DNA of 64,000 nucleotides, from NCBI RefSeq assembly GCF_022419205.1, contig NZ_JAJOZU010000003.1, forward strand, positions 62,001 to 126,000. Direction: 5' to 3'. Under the pieces are notes generated by a model. The model saw only the letters and a program-made list of their open reading frames with translations. It was not told where the DNA came from and made no database searches. Each line of letters starts with the position of its first letter. The first letter of the stretch is position 1. Both the position numbers and the translations under genes were made by a program. The DNA is from Thermomonas alba (GTDB lineage Bacteria > Pseudomonadota > Gammaproteobacteria > Xanthomonadales > Xanthomonadaceae). Positions 1 through 11,127 of the stretch are shown in pieces.

Positions 1-1
1 G

Positions 2-406
2 AAGGTGTTCGACCATTGCGCGATCTACCTGCTGATCGCGGGCACCTACACCCCGTTCACCTTGGTCGGCCTGCGCGGCGCGGTGGGCTGGTGGCTGTTC
101 GGCGCGATCTGGGTACTGGCGCTGGCGGGCGTGGTGTTCAAGCTGTTCTACACCGGGCGCTTCCGCCGCCTCTCGACCCTGATCTACCTCGCGATGGGCT
201 GGCTGGTGGTGGTCGCGGCCGGGCCGCTGCTGCGCGCGCTGGATGCGGCCACGCTGGGCTGGCTGCTGGCCGGCGGGGTGGCCTACACGCTCGGCACCCT
301 GTTCTACCTGCGACCGCGGATGCGCTGGTCGCATGCGATCTGGCACGGGTTCGTGATCGCCGGCAGCGTCTGTCATTACATTTCCGTAATGCATCATCTG
401 CTGTAA
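2..406 (+). CDS. Hemolysin III / PAQR family membrane protein (5' end outside window)
   Basis: Only the C-terminal 134 residues are present; the frame is already open at the window edge. The visible part begins with the family signature DHCAIYLLIAGTYTPF and continues with about five hydrophobic helices, ending in a WHGFVIAGSVCHY stretch typical of hemolysin III / YqfA (TrhA) proteins. Full-length members have roughly 200-220 residues and seven helices with putative metal-binding His and Asp residues in the inner membrane. Bacterial members are thought to affect membrane physiology rather than to act as true lysins. The start codon and promoter lie upstream of the window, so the N-terminal half cannot be judged. 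It is followed by the M1 peptidase gene on the same strand with an 87-base gap that shows no clear terminator. Confidence 0.88.
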   Translation, partial: KVFDHCAIYLLIAGTYTPFTLVGLRGAVGWWLFGAIWVLALAGVVFKLFYTGRFRRLSTLIYLAMGWLVVVAAGPLLRALDAATLGWLLAGGVAYTLGTLFYLRPRMRWSHAIWHGFVIAGSVCHYISVMHHLL

Positions 407-493
407 ACACGCTGGCGGCATGACTTCCGGGGGTGGGCCAGGCTCCGGGGCGGCGGGAAGATCGCCCGTCTCCCACGTTCCCCCGAGGTTTGC

Positions 494-3151
494 ATGCGCC
501 GCCTTCTGACCACCGCCATCGCCCTGGCCTTGGCCACCTCCGCCACCGCCGCGCTGGCGCGTCCGGCCGCGCCAGCGCCCGCCGCTGCGCAGGTGGATGC
601 CACCACCCAACTGCCGCGCGACGTGCGCCCGACCCATTACGACGTCGAGATCGTGCCGCATGCCGAGCGCCTGGCGTTCGACGGCAAGGTGCGGATCAAC
701 CTCGACGTGCTCAAGCCCACCCGCAGCATCACCCTGAACGCGGTGGACATGGCCTTCTCCCGCGTCCGCCTGGGCCGCGCGCAGGGCCAGGACCTGGCGC
801 CCAAGGTGGCGATCGATGCGGCGGCGCAGACCGCCACCTTCACCTTCGACCGCGAGCTCGCGCCCGGCCGCTACCTGCTGTCGATCGACTACAGCGGCAA
901 GATCGGCACCCAGGCCAACGGTCTGTTCGCGCTCGACTACCCGACCGCTTCCGGCAACAAGCGCGCGCTCTACACCCAGTTCGAGAACTCCGACGCGCGC
1001 CGCTTCATCCCGTCCTGGGACGAGCCCAGCCTGAAGGCCACCTTCCACCTGGCGGTGACCGCGCCGGCGGGGCAGATGGTCGTGAGCAACATGCCGGCGG
1101 CCAGCACCCACGACCTCGGCGATGGCCGCCGCCTGACCGTGTTCGCGCCGACCCCGAAGATGTCCACCTACCTGCTGTTCCTGGCGGTGGGCGATTTCGA
1201 CCGCACCACGCTGTCCGACAACGGCGTGGAGATCGGCGTGATCGCCCAGAAGGGCAAAGTGGAGCAGGCCCGCTTCGCGCTGGAGGCCAGCCGCGACGTG
1301 CTGCGCGAATTCAACGACTATTTCGGCGTGGCCTATCCGCTGCCCAAGCTCGACAACATCGCCGCGCCGGGCCGCAGCCAGTTCTTCAGCGCGATGGAGA
1401 ACTGGGGCGCGATCTTCACCTTCGAGTCCTCGCTGCTGTTCGACCCCGCCACCTCCAACCTGTCCGACAAGCAGCGCATCTTCACCACCGCCGCGCACGA
1501 GATCGCCCACCAGTGGTTCGGCGACCTGGTGACGATGGCGTGGTGGGACGACCTGTGGCTGAACGAGGGCTTCGCCACCTGGATGGAAGGCCGCACCACC
1601 CGCAAGCTGCACCCGGAATGGGATGTGGACAATGTCGATGCCGCCTTCACCAGCCGTGGCCCGATGGGGCAGGATGGCTATGCCACCACCCATCCGATCG
1701 TGCAGCACATCGCCACCGTGGAACAGGCCAGCCAGGCGTTCGATGGCATTACCTATGGCAAAGGTGCGGCCGTGATCAGCATGCTGGAGGACTATGTGGG
1801 CGAAGCGGCCTGGCGTGACGGCGTGCGCCGCTACATCGCCAAGCACGCGTACGGCAACGCGGTGACCGACGATCTGTGGAAGGAAATGGAGATCGCGGCG
1901 CCGGGCCGGCAGTTCACCCAGGTGGCGCATGATTTCACCCTGCAGCCGGGCGTACCGCTGATCAAGGCCAGCGCGCGCTGCGACGGCGGCAACACCGTGC
2001 TCCAACTGGAGCAGGGCGAGTACACCGTGGACCGCCCCGGCAAGGCGCCGCTGCGCTGGCACGTGCCGGTCAGCGTGCGCGGCGGCGACGGCCAGGTGCA
2101 GCGCGTGCTGGTGGACGGTCAGGCCCGCCTGACCCTGCCCGGCTGCACCGCCCCGGTGCTGGTGAACGCGGGCCAGAAGGGCTACTTCCGCACCCTGTAC
2201 GCGCCGGACCAGTTCAAGGCCATCAGCGCCGGTTTCGCCAAGCTGCCGGTGGTGGACCAGATGGGCGTGATGCTGGACGCGCAGGCGCTGGCCGCGGTCG
2301 GCCTGCAGCCGGAGGCCGACAGCCTGGACCTGGCCATGCAGGTGCCGCTGTCGGCCGCGCCGGAGCTATGGCAGAACGTGGCCGGCCAGCTGGCCGCGAT
2401 CGACGACCTGCTCAAGGCCGATCCCAAGCGCCAGGCTGCCTTCCGTGCGTTTGCCCAGGCCAGGCTGGCGCCCAAGCTGGCGCAGTTGGGCTGGGACAAC
2501 CGCGCGGATGATCCCGCTGCCGTGCGCGAGCTGCGGCAGAGCCTGATCGGCGTGCTCGGCATGCTCGGCGATGCCCAGGTGCTGGCCGAGGCGCGCCGCC
2601 GCTTCGATGCCTTCCTCGCCAATCCGGCCTCGCTCGGCCCCGACCTGCGCCGGACGGTGCTGGGGATGGTCGCGCGCAATGCCGATGCCGCCACCTGGGA
2701 CAAGCTGCACGCGCTGGCGCAGGCGGAGAAATCCTCGATGCTGCGCGACCAGTACTACGGCCTGCTGGCGATGGCCAAGGACAAGGCGCTGGCCCAGCGC
2801 GCGCTGGACATGGCGCTGACCGCCGAGCCCGGCGCCACCAACAGCGCCTCGATGATCGCCACCGTCGCCCGCGAGCACCCGCACCTGGCCTTCGACTTCG
2901 CCACCGCCCACCGCACCCAGGTGGACGCGCTGGTCGATTCCACCTCGCGCGCGCGCTACTACCCCGGCCTCGGCAGCGGCGCGGATGACCTGACGATGGT
3001 GGATGAGATCAACGCCTTCGCGGAGAAATACATCGCGCCGACTTCGCGCGGCGAGGCGCAGCGGGTGGTGAATGCCATCCAGACGCGGGTGAAGCTGCGC
3101 CAGCAGCGGCTGCCGCAGATCGAGGCGTGGCTGAAGCAGCGCGGGGTCTGA
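494..3151 (+). CDS. M1 family metallo-aminopeptidase, secreted
   Basis: 885-residue zinc aminopeptidase. A signal peptide covers about residues 1-22 (positive MRR, hydrophobic core, ALA-R boundary), so the enzyme probably acts in the periplasm or outside. The substrate-binding exopeptidase motif appears as SAMENWG near residue 299. The zinc site is HEIAH at 335-339 with the third ligand in NEGFATW (Glu358), exactly the HExxH-x18-E spacing of gluzincins. The C-terminal half is the helical ERAP1-like domain. Length fits the family. ATG 494 has a purine-rich GAGG upstream. Cytosolic E. coli PepN lacks a signal peptide, so this is a secreted relative rather than a strict orthologue. A perfect hairpin lies 24 bases after the stop. 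Confidence 0.93.
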   Translation: MRRLLTTAIALALATSATAALARPAAPAPAAAQVDATTQLPRDVRPTHYDVEIVPHAERLAFDGKVRINLDVLKPTRSITLNAVDMAFSRVRLGRAQGQDLAPKVAIDAAAQTATFTFDRELAPGRYLLSIDYSGKIGTQANGLFALDYPTASGNKRALYTQFENSDARRFIPSWDEPSLKATFHLAVTAPAGQMVVSNMPAASTHDLGDGRRLTVFAPTPKMSTYLLFLAVGDFDRTTLSDNGVEIGVIAQKGKVEQARFALEASRDVLREFNDYFGVAYPLPKLDNIAAPGRSQFFSAMENWGAIFTFESSLLFDPATSNLSDKQRIFTTAAHEIAHQWFGDLVTMAWWDDLWLNEGFATWMEGRTTRKLHPEWDVDNVDAAFTSRGPMGQDGYATTHPIVQHIATVEQASQAFDGITYGKGAAVISMLEDYVGEAAWRDGVRRYIAKHAYGNAVTDDLWKEMEIAAPGRQFTQVAHDFTLQPGVPLIKASARCDGGNTVLQLEQGEYTVDRPGKAPLRWHVPVSVRGGDGQVQRVLVDGQARLTLPGCTAPVLVNAGQKGYFRTLYAPDQFKAISAGFAKLPVVDQMGVMLDAQALAAVGLQPEADSLDLAMQVPLSAAPELWQNVAGQLAAIDDLLKADPKRQAAFRAFAQARLAPKLAQLGWDNRADDPAAVRELRQSLIGVLGMLGDAQVLAEARRRFDAFLANPASLGPDLRRTVLGMVARNADAATWDKLHALAQAEKSSMLRDQYYGLLAMAKDKALAQRALDMALTAEPGATNSASMIATVAREHPHLAFDFATAHRTQVDALVDSTSRARYYPGLGSGADDLTMVDEINAFAEKYIAPTSRGEAQRVVNAIQTRVKLRQQRLPQIEAWLKQRGV

Positions 3152-3174
3152 TCGCGTTCGCGCGGCGCCACGCA

Positions 3175-3199
3175 ACAGGCCCCGCCATGCGGGGCCTGT
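3175..3199. terminator. Perfect 11-bp hairpin downstream of the M1 peptidase, copy 1
   Basis: ACAGGCCCCGC, loop CAT, GCGGGGCCTGT: a perfect 11-bp stem with a three-base loop just after the aminopeptidase gene. No T tract follows on either strand, so intrinsic termination is not certain. An identical stem-loop recurs 579 bases away, beyond the small gene between them. Confidence 0.6.
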
Positions 3200-3223
3200 C
3201 CAAAATCGGCAGAGTGAGTTGTT

Positions 3224-3655
3224 TCACAGTGTCTTGTTCGCAGCTTGCTGCTGGACCGGCTTGTACTTGGGGACGCATTCCCCATGGATGATGATCGGTT
3301 GACCCGGAATGGGGTCAATCGGGTGCCTGTCAGGAACCCAGACGGTTCCCGGTGGGCAAGTAGGAGGATCGCGGAGGATGGGGGTATCGCCGACTGGCCT
3401 CCCCACGACAGGCCCCTGCTGCATGCGTTGCGATGCTTGCTTGGGCGTCATCCCGCCCTTATCGGGGAGGATGCCGCCTTGCGGATCGGCCGGCTGAGGT
3501 TTTGCCAGCGGATGGGTTGGCGCCGGGTGTCCAGCCTGCGTGGGATTCTGGGAGGCAAGTGCCGGTAGTGCCAGCGCCAGACCAATGGCCAGAACAGGAG
3601 TGATCATGCGGCACTTGCCAAGCATGCGATGGGATTGCTCACGGATCGAGGACAT
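3224..3655 (-). CDS. Hypothetical secreted Pro-rich small protein
   Basis: 143-residue protein not recognised as any named family. Residues 17-36 form a hydrophobic segment ending LALPALASQ, which reads as a Sec signal peptide with AxA-like cleavage. The mature part is rich in Pro, Gln and Gly and holds two cysteines (near residues 99 and 127) that could form a disulfide; the segment between them is PPGTVWVPDRHPIDP. The first ATG is preferred because ACGGAG lies nine bases upstream; the internal Met17 has no clear ribosome site. The gene is distinctly less GC-rich than its neighbours and sits alone between two copies of one hairpin, so it may be a recent or mobile acquisition. Function unknown. 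Confidence 0.6.
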   Translation of the reverse strand: MSSIREQSHRMLGKCRMITPVLAIGLALALPALASQNPTQAGHPAPTHPLAKPQPADPQGGILPDKGGMTPKQASQRMQQGPVVGRPVGDTPILRDPPTCPPGTVWVPDRHPIDPIPGQPIIIHGECVPKYKPVQQQAANKTL

Positions 3656-3753
3656 GGACTAGATCTCCGTCATGGATTTGCGCGCACGACTTTTCGCGGT
3701 GCGCAAAGATCTAATCGTGAGGGGTGAGCGTTTTTTTCATGCTAAAGACGCCA

Positions 3754-3778
3754 ACAGGCCCCGCCATGCGGGGCCTGT
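3754..3778. terminator. Perfect hairpin downstream of gcvP, copy 2
   Basis: Same 25-base stem-loop as at 3175-3199, extended by one further A-T pair (3753-3779). It follows the gcvP stop on the minus strand at a distance suited to a terminator. The 98 bases between it and the small-gene start hold a run of seven T (3731-3737) and a weak GCGCAC/GTGCGC pairing, and nothing else recognisable. Confidence 0.6.
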
Positions 3779-3818
3779 TCGTTGCACCCGGGCGGAGATG
3801 CCTGGGGCGATGCGCCCG

Positions 3819-6725
<2,907 letters not shown>

Positions 6726-6728
6726 GGC

Positions 6729-6765
6729 GGCATCCGGGGGCGCGATCGCGCGGGAAGGGGATGCC
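6729..6765 (-). promoter_or_regulatory. Candidate expression platform of the glycine riboswitch
   Basis: Between the second aptamer and the gcvP ATG, GGCATCC pairs with GGATGCC. The 3' arm ends six bases from the ATG and contains the only GGA-like purine patch, so pairing could hide the ribosome site. No T-rich terminator is present, which favours translational over transcriptional control. This is inferred from base pairing only. Confidence 0.45.
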
Positions 6766-6767
6766 CG

Positions 6768-6980
6768 CTCTGTCCTTCTGCCTGAGAGTTTTAAAGCGCG
6801 CGAGCGGGGAGGGTGGCCCGCGCGGCTTCGTGCCCCTTCGGCGCCGGCACCGCCCGGTGGATTGGGCGTGCCGATCTCTCCAGAGTGTGGTCACACGGCG
6901 GTCTTGGGCCTGAGCGATTCCGGGCGGTTGCGCCTTCGGCAGCGCCGCGTGCCTGGGGCCCGCGCGCTTCTCCCTCCGTG
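6768..6980 (-). promoter_or_regulatory. Tandem glycine riboswitch upstream of gcvP
   Basis: Two glycine aptamers lie in the gcvP leader. Aptamer I (about 6898-6979) shows GGGAGA at its 5' side, the core GCCGAAGGCGCAA and then GCTCAGGCCC with AAGACCG. Aptamer II (about 6768-6886) starts GGAGAG and shows GCCGAAGGGGCA, then AAACTCTCAGGCAGAAGGACAGAG split across its 3' side. This is the standard two-aptamer arrangement with a short linker. Binding of glycine is expected to switch gcvP on. The match is by eye to the known consensus; a covariance-model search would settle the exact ends. Confidence 0.93.
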
Positions 6981-6988
6981 CGGCCGCG

Positions 6989-6994
6989 ATTATA
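6989..6994 (-). promoter_or_regulatory. -10 element of the gcvP promoter
   Basis: A perfect TATAAT on the minus strand places the transcript start near 6982, directly before aptamer I. No good -35 is seen at 17 bases; TGACCG at 7014-7019 is about 19 bases away and overlaps the end of the transporter gene. Confidence 0.6.
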
Positions 6995-7010
6995 CAGGCC
7001 TATACAGGCC
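6991..7010. repeat. Tandem 10-bp duplication in the gcvP promoter
   Basis: TATACAGGCC occurs twice in direct succession, one unit overlapping the -10 box. A 10-bp duplication is about one helical turn and changes the spacing between -10 and any upstream element. Confidence 0.75.
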
Positions 7011-7016
7011 GGGCGG

Positions 7017-8285
7017 TCAGCGGCGGGCGCGGCGCATCCACGCATAGACCGGGATGCCGGCCAGCAGTAGCACCGCGCCCCAGGCCAGCGCCTCGGCGCC
7101 GGCGCCGCTCAGCGCGTACAGGCTGTACAGCAGCGCCAGCGCCGCGACGATCCGCCCGCCGCCGCGGCCGCATCGCAGCCAGGCCGCGCTGCTGGCCGCA
7201 TACGGCAGCAGGATGGCCGAGGTGGAGATCAGCAGGATGAAGGTGAACAGCGCCACCAGCGAGCGGCTGTAGCTGGCGATCACCAGCACGGTGGCCAGGC
7301 TGCTGCCGGCCAGCAGGCCGAATGCCGGGGTGCCGCGCGCATCGCGGCGTGCGAAGGCGCGCGGGAACAGGCCGTCGTCGGCCGCGGCCAGCGATACCTG
7401 CGCGCAGACCAGCACCCAGCCGTTGATGGCGCCGAAGGTGGCCACCGCCGCCAGCGCCGCGACCGCGAGGCCGGCACCGGGGCCCCAGGTGCGCGCGGCG
7501 GCGTCCGCCATCGGCGCGCCCGCGGTCTTCAGCACATCGGCCGGGACCAGCCCGATCACCGCCGTGCAGGCCAACAGCGTGGCCACGCCTGCCAGCAGGG
7601 TGCCGAGCACGGTGGCGCGCGGGATGGTGCGCGCGGGGTCGCGGATGGCCCCGGCCGGCACCGTCGCCACTTCCAGCCCGCACAGCGCCCACATGGTGAG
7701 GATCACGGTGGTGTTGGTCACCTGCGGCAGCGGCTGTCCGCTGGGATTGAACGGCACGTAGCGGCCGGGCTCCAGCCACCACAGCGCCACCAGCCCGAAC
7801 AGCAGCAGTGGCAGCAGCTTCAGCGCGGTCAGCAGCACCTGCATGCGCCCGGCTTCGCGCAGCCCCGCCAGGTTCACCAGCGTGCACGCCCACAGCGCCG
7901 CCAGCGCGCACAGCGCCGCGCGCAGCGGGGTGGCGGTCAGCGCGGGGAACAGCGCGCCCAGGCTGCCGGCGAAAGCCACCGCGATCGCCGCCATGCCGGA
8001 CCAGATCGAGACCCAGTAGCTCCACGCGATCGCAAATCCGGCGCCCTCCCCGAAGGCGCGGCGGGTATAGGCGTACGGCCCGCCGGTGTGCGGCCACTGC
8101 ACCGCCAGGCGGGCGAAAGTGGCGGCCAGCAGCAGCGCGCCGGCCAGCGCGACGGCCCAGCCCAGCAGGCTGGCGGCGCCATACGGCGCCAGTGCCGCCG
8201 GCAGCAGGAACACGCCGCTGCCGATCATGCTGCCCACCACCAGCGCGGTGGCCGCCCAGACTCCCAGCGGGCGCGGCGGATTCAC
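7017..8285 (-). CDS. APC-superfamily amino acid permease/antiporter
   Basis: 422-residue membrane protein with about twelve helices. The first helix reads MIGSGVFLLPAALAPYG, the conserved unwound TM1 of basic amino acid/polyamine antiporters (AdiC/CadB branch), followed by GGPYAYTRRAFGEGAGF, also typical of that branch. Transport of an amino acid or amine is therefore likely; the substrate cannot be read from sequence. The GTG start at 8285 overlaps the stop of the Rieske oxygenase gene as GTGA, so the two are probably translationally coupled and the transporter may import the oxygenase substrate or export its product. The stop codon lies within the gcvP promoter region. Confidence 0.9.
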   Translation of the reverse strand: MNPPRPLGVWAATALVVGSMIGSGVFLLPAALAPYGAASLLGWAVALAGALLLAATFARLAVQWPHTGGPYAYTRRAFGEGAGFAIAWSYWVSIWSGMAAIAVAFAGSLGALFPALTATPLRAALCALAALWACTLVNLAGLREAGRMQVLLTALKLLPLLLFGLVALWWLEPGRYVPFNPSGQPLPQVTNTTVILTMWALCGLEVATVPAGAIRDPARTIPRATVLGTLLAGVATLLACTAVIGLVPADVLKTAGAPMADAAARTWGPGAGLAVAALAAVATFGAINGWVLVCAQVSLAAADDGLFPRAFARRDARGTPAFGLLAGSSLATVLVIASYSRSLVALFTFILLISTSAILLPYAASSAAWLRCGRGGGRIVAALALLYSLYALSGAGAEALAWGAVLLLAGIPVYAWMRRARR

Positions 8286-9349
8286 GCGCCTGCATCCGCG
8301 CGGTAGGCCGCGCGCAGCAGCTCGTGGAAGTGGTGCACGCCGGTCTCGCGTAGCGGGTTCAGGCGGCCCGGCAGGTAGCTGCCGGAGGCCATCCCGCGCT
8401 GCACGTCCTCGCAGATGCCGAGGTCCTCGTGCTGCACCTGGTCGCTGAAGGCGATGTCGGCCGCGCGTCGCGCGGGATCGGCATCGGCGGCGTAGTAGCT
8501 GTCGAACAGTACCCGGCAGCGGTCCACGCCCAGCGGGATCACGGTATTGGTCTGCAGCCGCCCGGGCAGGATGTTGAGCATGGTGTTCGGCCACAGCCAG
8601 TAGTACAGCGCATCGCCGTTGCCGTACAGCGCCGGGTCGCTCTCCAGCGGGCTCCACTGCAGGCTGTGCCAGCGCGACAGCTCGGTGCGGTAGCTGCGGT
8701 AGTCCAGCAGCCTGTTGAGCCCCGGATGCACGTGCGGGACGTGGTAGCCCTCGAGGTAGTTGTCCACGTACACCTTCCAGTTGCAGGCGATGGCGTAGGC
8801 CACCCGGTGGTGCCCGCCGTAGCCGGCCAGATCGCGCTCCGCGCCCAGCCGCGCGTCGATGCCGGCGATGAAGGCGTCGAAATCCGGCGCGCTACTTGCT
8901 TCGATCGCGGCGAACACCAGCCCCTGCCAGACGCGCACCGCCAGCTGCGGAAGCCGCACATCGGCCATCTCGAAGCTCGCCGCGCCCTGCATCTCGGGGG
9001 CCGCGCGCAGGCGCCCGTCTAGGGTGTAGGTCCAGCCGTGGTAGCGGCAGCGCAGCGCCTTCGCGCCGCGGCCGTCGCACTGTGCGATCGGGCCGGCGCG
9101 GTGGCGGCAGACGTTGTGCAGCACGTGGATCGCGCCGTCGTGATCGCGCACCGCCAGCACCGGCAGCCCGGCCAGGTCGGCCACCACGTGATCGCCCGGC
9201 TGCGGCAGCTGGCTGACGTGCGCCACCAGCTGCCAGCTGCGGTCGAAGATGGCGCGACGGTCGCGCTGCACCATTCCGGGATCGACGTAGAAACGCGCCG
9301 GCAGCGCGGTGGCGGTGGCGGGGGCCTGCGGGGCAAGATCGGCGTCCAT
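8282..9349 (-). CDS. Rieske-type aromatic ring-hydroxylating oxygenase, alpha-subunit family
   Basis: 355 residues. The N-terminal Rieske [2Fe-2S] domain shows CRHRAGPI and, 16 residues on, CRYHGWTY: the paired CxH...CxxH ligands. The catalytic domain shows the mononuclear iron motif DNYLEGYHVPHVHPG (DxxExYHxxxxH). The architecture is that of Rieske oxygenases acting on aromatic rings or on quaternary amines such as choline, carnitine or betaines. No reductase or beta subunit is adjacent, so electrons must come from another locus. The downstream coupled amino acid permease and the neighbouring glycine-cleavage gene make an N-methylated amino acid or amine a reasonable guess, but this is inference. 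Confidence 0.87.
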   Translation of the reverse strand: MDADLAPQAPATATALPARFYVDPGMVQRDRRAIFDRSWQLVAHVSQLPQPGDHVVADLAGLPVLAVRDHDGAIHVLHNVCRHRAGPIAQCDGRGAKALRCRYHGWTYTLDGRLRAAPEMQGAASFEMADVRLPQLAVRVWQGLVFAAIEASSAPDFDAFIAGIDARLGAERDLAGYGGHHRVAYAIACNWKVYVDNYLEGYHVPHVHPGLNRLLDYRSYRTELSRWHSLQWSPLESDPALYGNGDALYYWLWPNTMLNILPGRLQTNTVIPLGVDRCRVLFDSYYAADADPARRAADIAFSDQVQHEDLGICEDVQRGMASGSYLPGRLNPLRETGVHHFHELLRAAYRADAGA

Positions 9350-9439
9350 GTGCGCAGTATCGCCCCGAACGCGGGAAAAAACGAAGATGGGCGAGGGCCA
9401 GCGCGGAGCCGCGCCGGTGTTCCGTTCGCGGTCCCGCGT

Positions 9440-9961
9440 TCAGACGGGGAACCGCAGCATCCCGTCGGCATCCACCAGGCCGTGCGCGCGCAGCCAGGCC
9501 CAGGCGGACTCGGCATCGTGCTCGACGTAGGCGCGCGCCGAGCCGAGGCGGAAGGTGTAGCCCCAGGTGTCCATGTCGGCCCACACCCGGTCGCGGCCGA
9601 CGCCGGGCAGGGCGTCGCCGAGCAGGCCCTGCAGTACGCACACCGCATCCTCTTCCGGAATCGAGTCGGTGGCGTCGGTATGCACGGCCGCGCGCCGTTC
9701 CGGCGACAGCACGATCAGGTGCCCGGCCTCGTGCAGCAGCGAGTGCACCGGGGTATCGGCGCGCGCATACACGGTGGCGCCGATGATGCCGGCCTCCGGC
9801 TCGCCCCAGTAGCTGCCGGGAATCGGTGCGTCGTCGGGCACCTGCACGAGCACCAGGCCGAAGCGCTGCAGCAGCGCGCGCGGCGCGTCGAAGCCGATGT
9901 CGGCCAGGCGCAGCACGTCGGCGGCCGGGGAAGCATCGGTCGAAAGGGGCAGCGAGGCCAT
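9440..9961 (-). CDS. Hypothetical protein with HEAGH metallopeptidase-like motif
   Basis: 173 residues, no signal peptide. The centre carries SLLHEAGHLIVLSPERR, an HExxH zinc-peptidase-like helix, followed by acidic residues (DATDSIPEEDAV) that could supply a third ligand. No named peptidase family is recognised with certainty. The C-terminal part is rich in Trp and Tyr (WADMDTWGYTF). The gene stands alone, 90 bases from the oxygenase gene and 48 bases from minE, on the same strand as both. It may be the last gene of the min transcript or separate. Activity is unproven. Confidence 0.7.
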   Translation of the reverse strand: MASLPLSTDASPAADVLRLADIGFDAPRALLQRFGLVLVQVPDDAPIPGSYWGEPEAGIIGATVYARADTPVHSLLHEAGHLIVLSPERRAAVHTDATDSIPEEDAVCVLQGLLGDALPGVGRDRVWADMDTWGYTFRLGSARAYVEHDAESAWAWLRAHGLVDADGMLRFPV

Positions 9962-10009
9962 CGGCGGCGGAGGGGGTCGGTTGGGCGGCGGGGCGTCAGG
10001 GCGACAGAG

Positions 10010-10279
10010 TCAGGCGTTCACGGCAGCGCCGCCGCGCTCGGGCAGCGACACCGAGATGTCCAGCACGTCGTGCTCGCCGTCCTTGATCAGGTCCACCTTC
10101 ACCGCGTCGGCTTCCACCGCCACGTATTTGCTGATCACTTCCAGGATCTCGCGCCGCAGCAGCGGCAGGTAATCCGGCGCACTGGCCGAGCTGCGCTCCT
10201 GCGCGATGATGATCTGCAGGCGGTTCTTGGCGGTCTGCGCGGTGTTCTTCTTGGGCTTGAGGAAGTCGAAGATGGACAT
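10010..10279 (-). CDS. minE: Cell division topological specificity factor MinE
   Basis: 89 residues, the normal length. The N-terminus [11 protein letters not shown] is the amphipathic membrane-binding helix, followed by the anti-MinCD segment ([14 protein letters not shown]) and the C-terminal dimer domain ending in LPERGGAA. MinE stimulates MinD ATPase and drives pole-to-pole oscillation that keeps MinC away from mid-cell. It starts three bases after the minD stop, the usual last gene of a minCDE operon. Confidence 0.97.
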   Translation of the reverse strand: MSIFDFLKPKKNTAQTAKNRLQIIIAQERSSASAPDYLPLLRREILEVISKYVAVEADAVKVDLIKDGEHDVLDISVSLPERGGAAVNA

Positions 10280-10282
10280 GCG

Positions 10283-11095
10283 TCAGCCCCCGAACAGCTT
10301 GCTGAAGAACCCCTTTTTCTCCACCGTGGTGAAGCGCAACGGGCGATCTTCGCCTAGCAGCCGCGCCACCGCATCGTCATAGGCTTGGCCGGCGATCGAG
10401 TCGGGATCCAGGATCACCGGCTCGCCCTTGTTGGACGCGTTCAGCACGTCGCCAGATTCGGGGATGACGCCGATGGTCTTCAGGCCCAGCACTTCCTCCA
10501 CGTCGGCGATCGAGAGCATCTCGCCGCTCTCCACCCGCGCCGGGCTGTAGCGGGTCAGCAGCAGGTGTGCGCTGACCTCGCCGTCGTTGCGTTCGGCACG
10601 GTGGGTCTTGGAGGCCAGCAGGCCGAGCACGCGGTCGGAATCGCGCACCGAGGACACTTCCGGGTTCACCACCACCACCGCGCGGTCGGCGAAGTACATC
10701 GCCAAAAAGGCGCCCTTTTCGATCCCGGCCGGGCTGTCGCACAGGATGTAGTCGAAGCCGTCGGCGGCCAGCTCTTTCAACACTCTCTCCACGCCGTCCT
10801 TGGTCAGCGCGTCCTTGTCGCGGGTTTGGCTGGCGGCGAGCACATACAGGTTGTCGATGCGCTTGTCCTTGATCAGCGCCTGCTTGAGCGTGGCCTCGCC
10901 ATGGATGACGTTGACGAAGTCATAGACCACCCGGCGTTCGCAGCCCATGATCAGGTCGAGGTTACGCAGGCCGACGTCGAAGTCGATCACGGCGACCTTC
11001 TTGCCGCGGCGCGCGAGTCCGGTGGCGAGGCTGGCGCTGGTCGTGGTCTTGCCCACGCCGCCCTTGCCCGAGGTGATGACGATGATTTCGGCCAA
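10283..11095 (-). CDS. minD: Septum site-determining ATPase MinD
   Basis: 270 residues. The deviant Walker A motif GKGGVGKTTT lies at the N-terminus, with CDSPAGIEKGA as the switch region, and the C-terminal amphipathic membrane anchor reads KKGFFSKLFGG. MinD binds membrane in the ATP form and recruits MinC. The start codon is TTG (TTG GCC GAA ATC), supported by AAGGAG eight bases upstream; the downstream context gives the standard AEIIVITSGKGG N-terminus. It lies between minC (32-base gap) and minE. Confidence 0.97.
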   Translation of the reverse strand: MAEIIVITSGKGGVGKTTTSASLATGLARRGKKVAVIDFDVGLRNLDLIMGCERRVVYDFVNVIHGEATLKQALIKDKRIDNLYVLAASQTRDKDALTKDGVERVLKELAADGFDYILCDSPAGIEKGAFLAMYFADRAVVVVNPEVSSVRDSDRVLGLLASKTHRAERNDGEVSAHLLLTRYSPARVESGEMLSIADVEEVLGLKTIGVIPESGDVLNASNKGEPVILDPDSIAGQAYDDAVARLLGEDRPLRFTTVEKKGFFSKLFGG

Positions 11096-11127
11096 GTTGG
11101 GTTCTCCTTACGATGGCTCGCGGGCGT

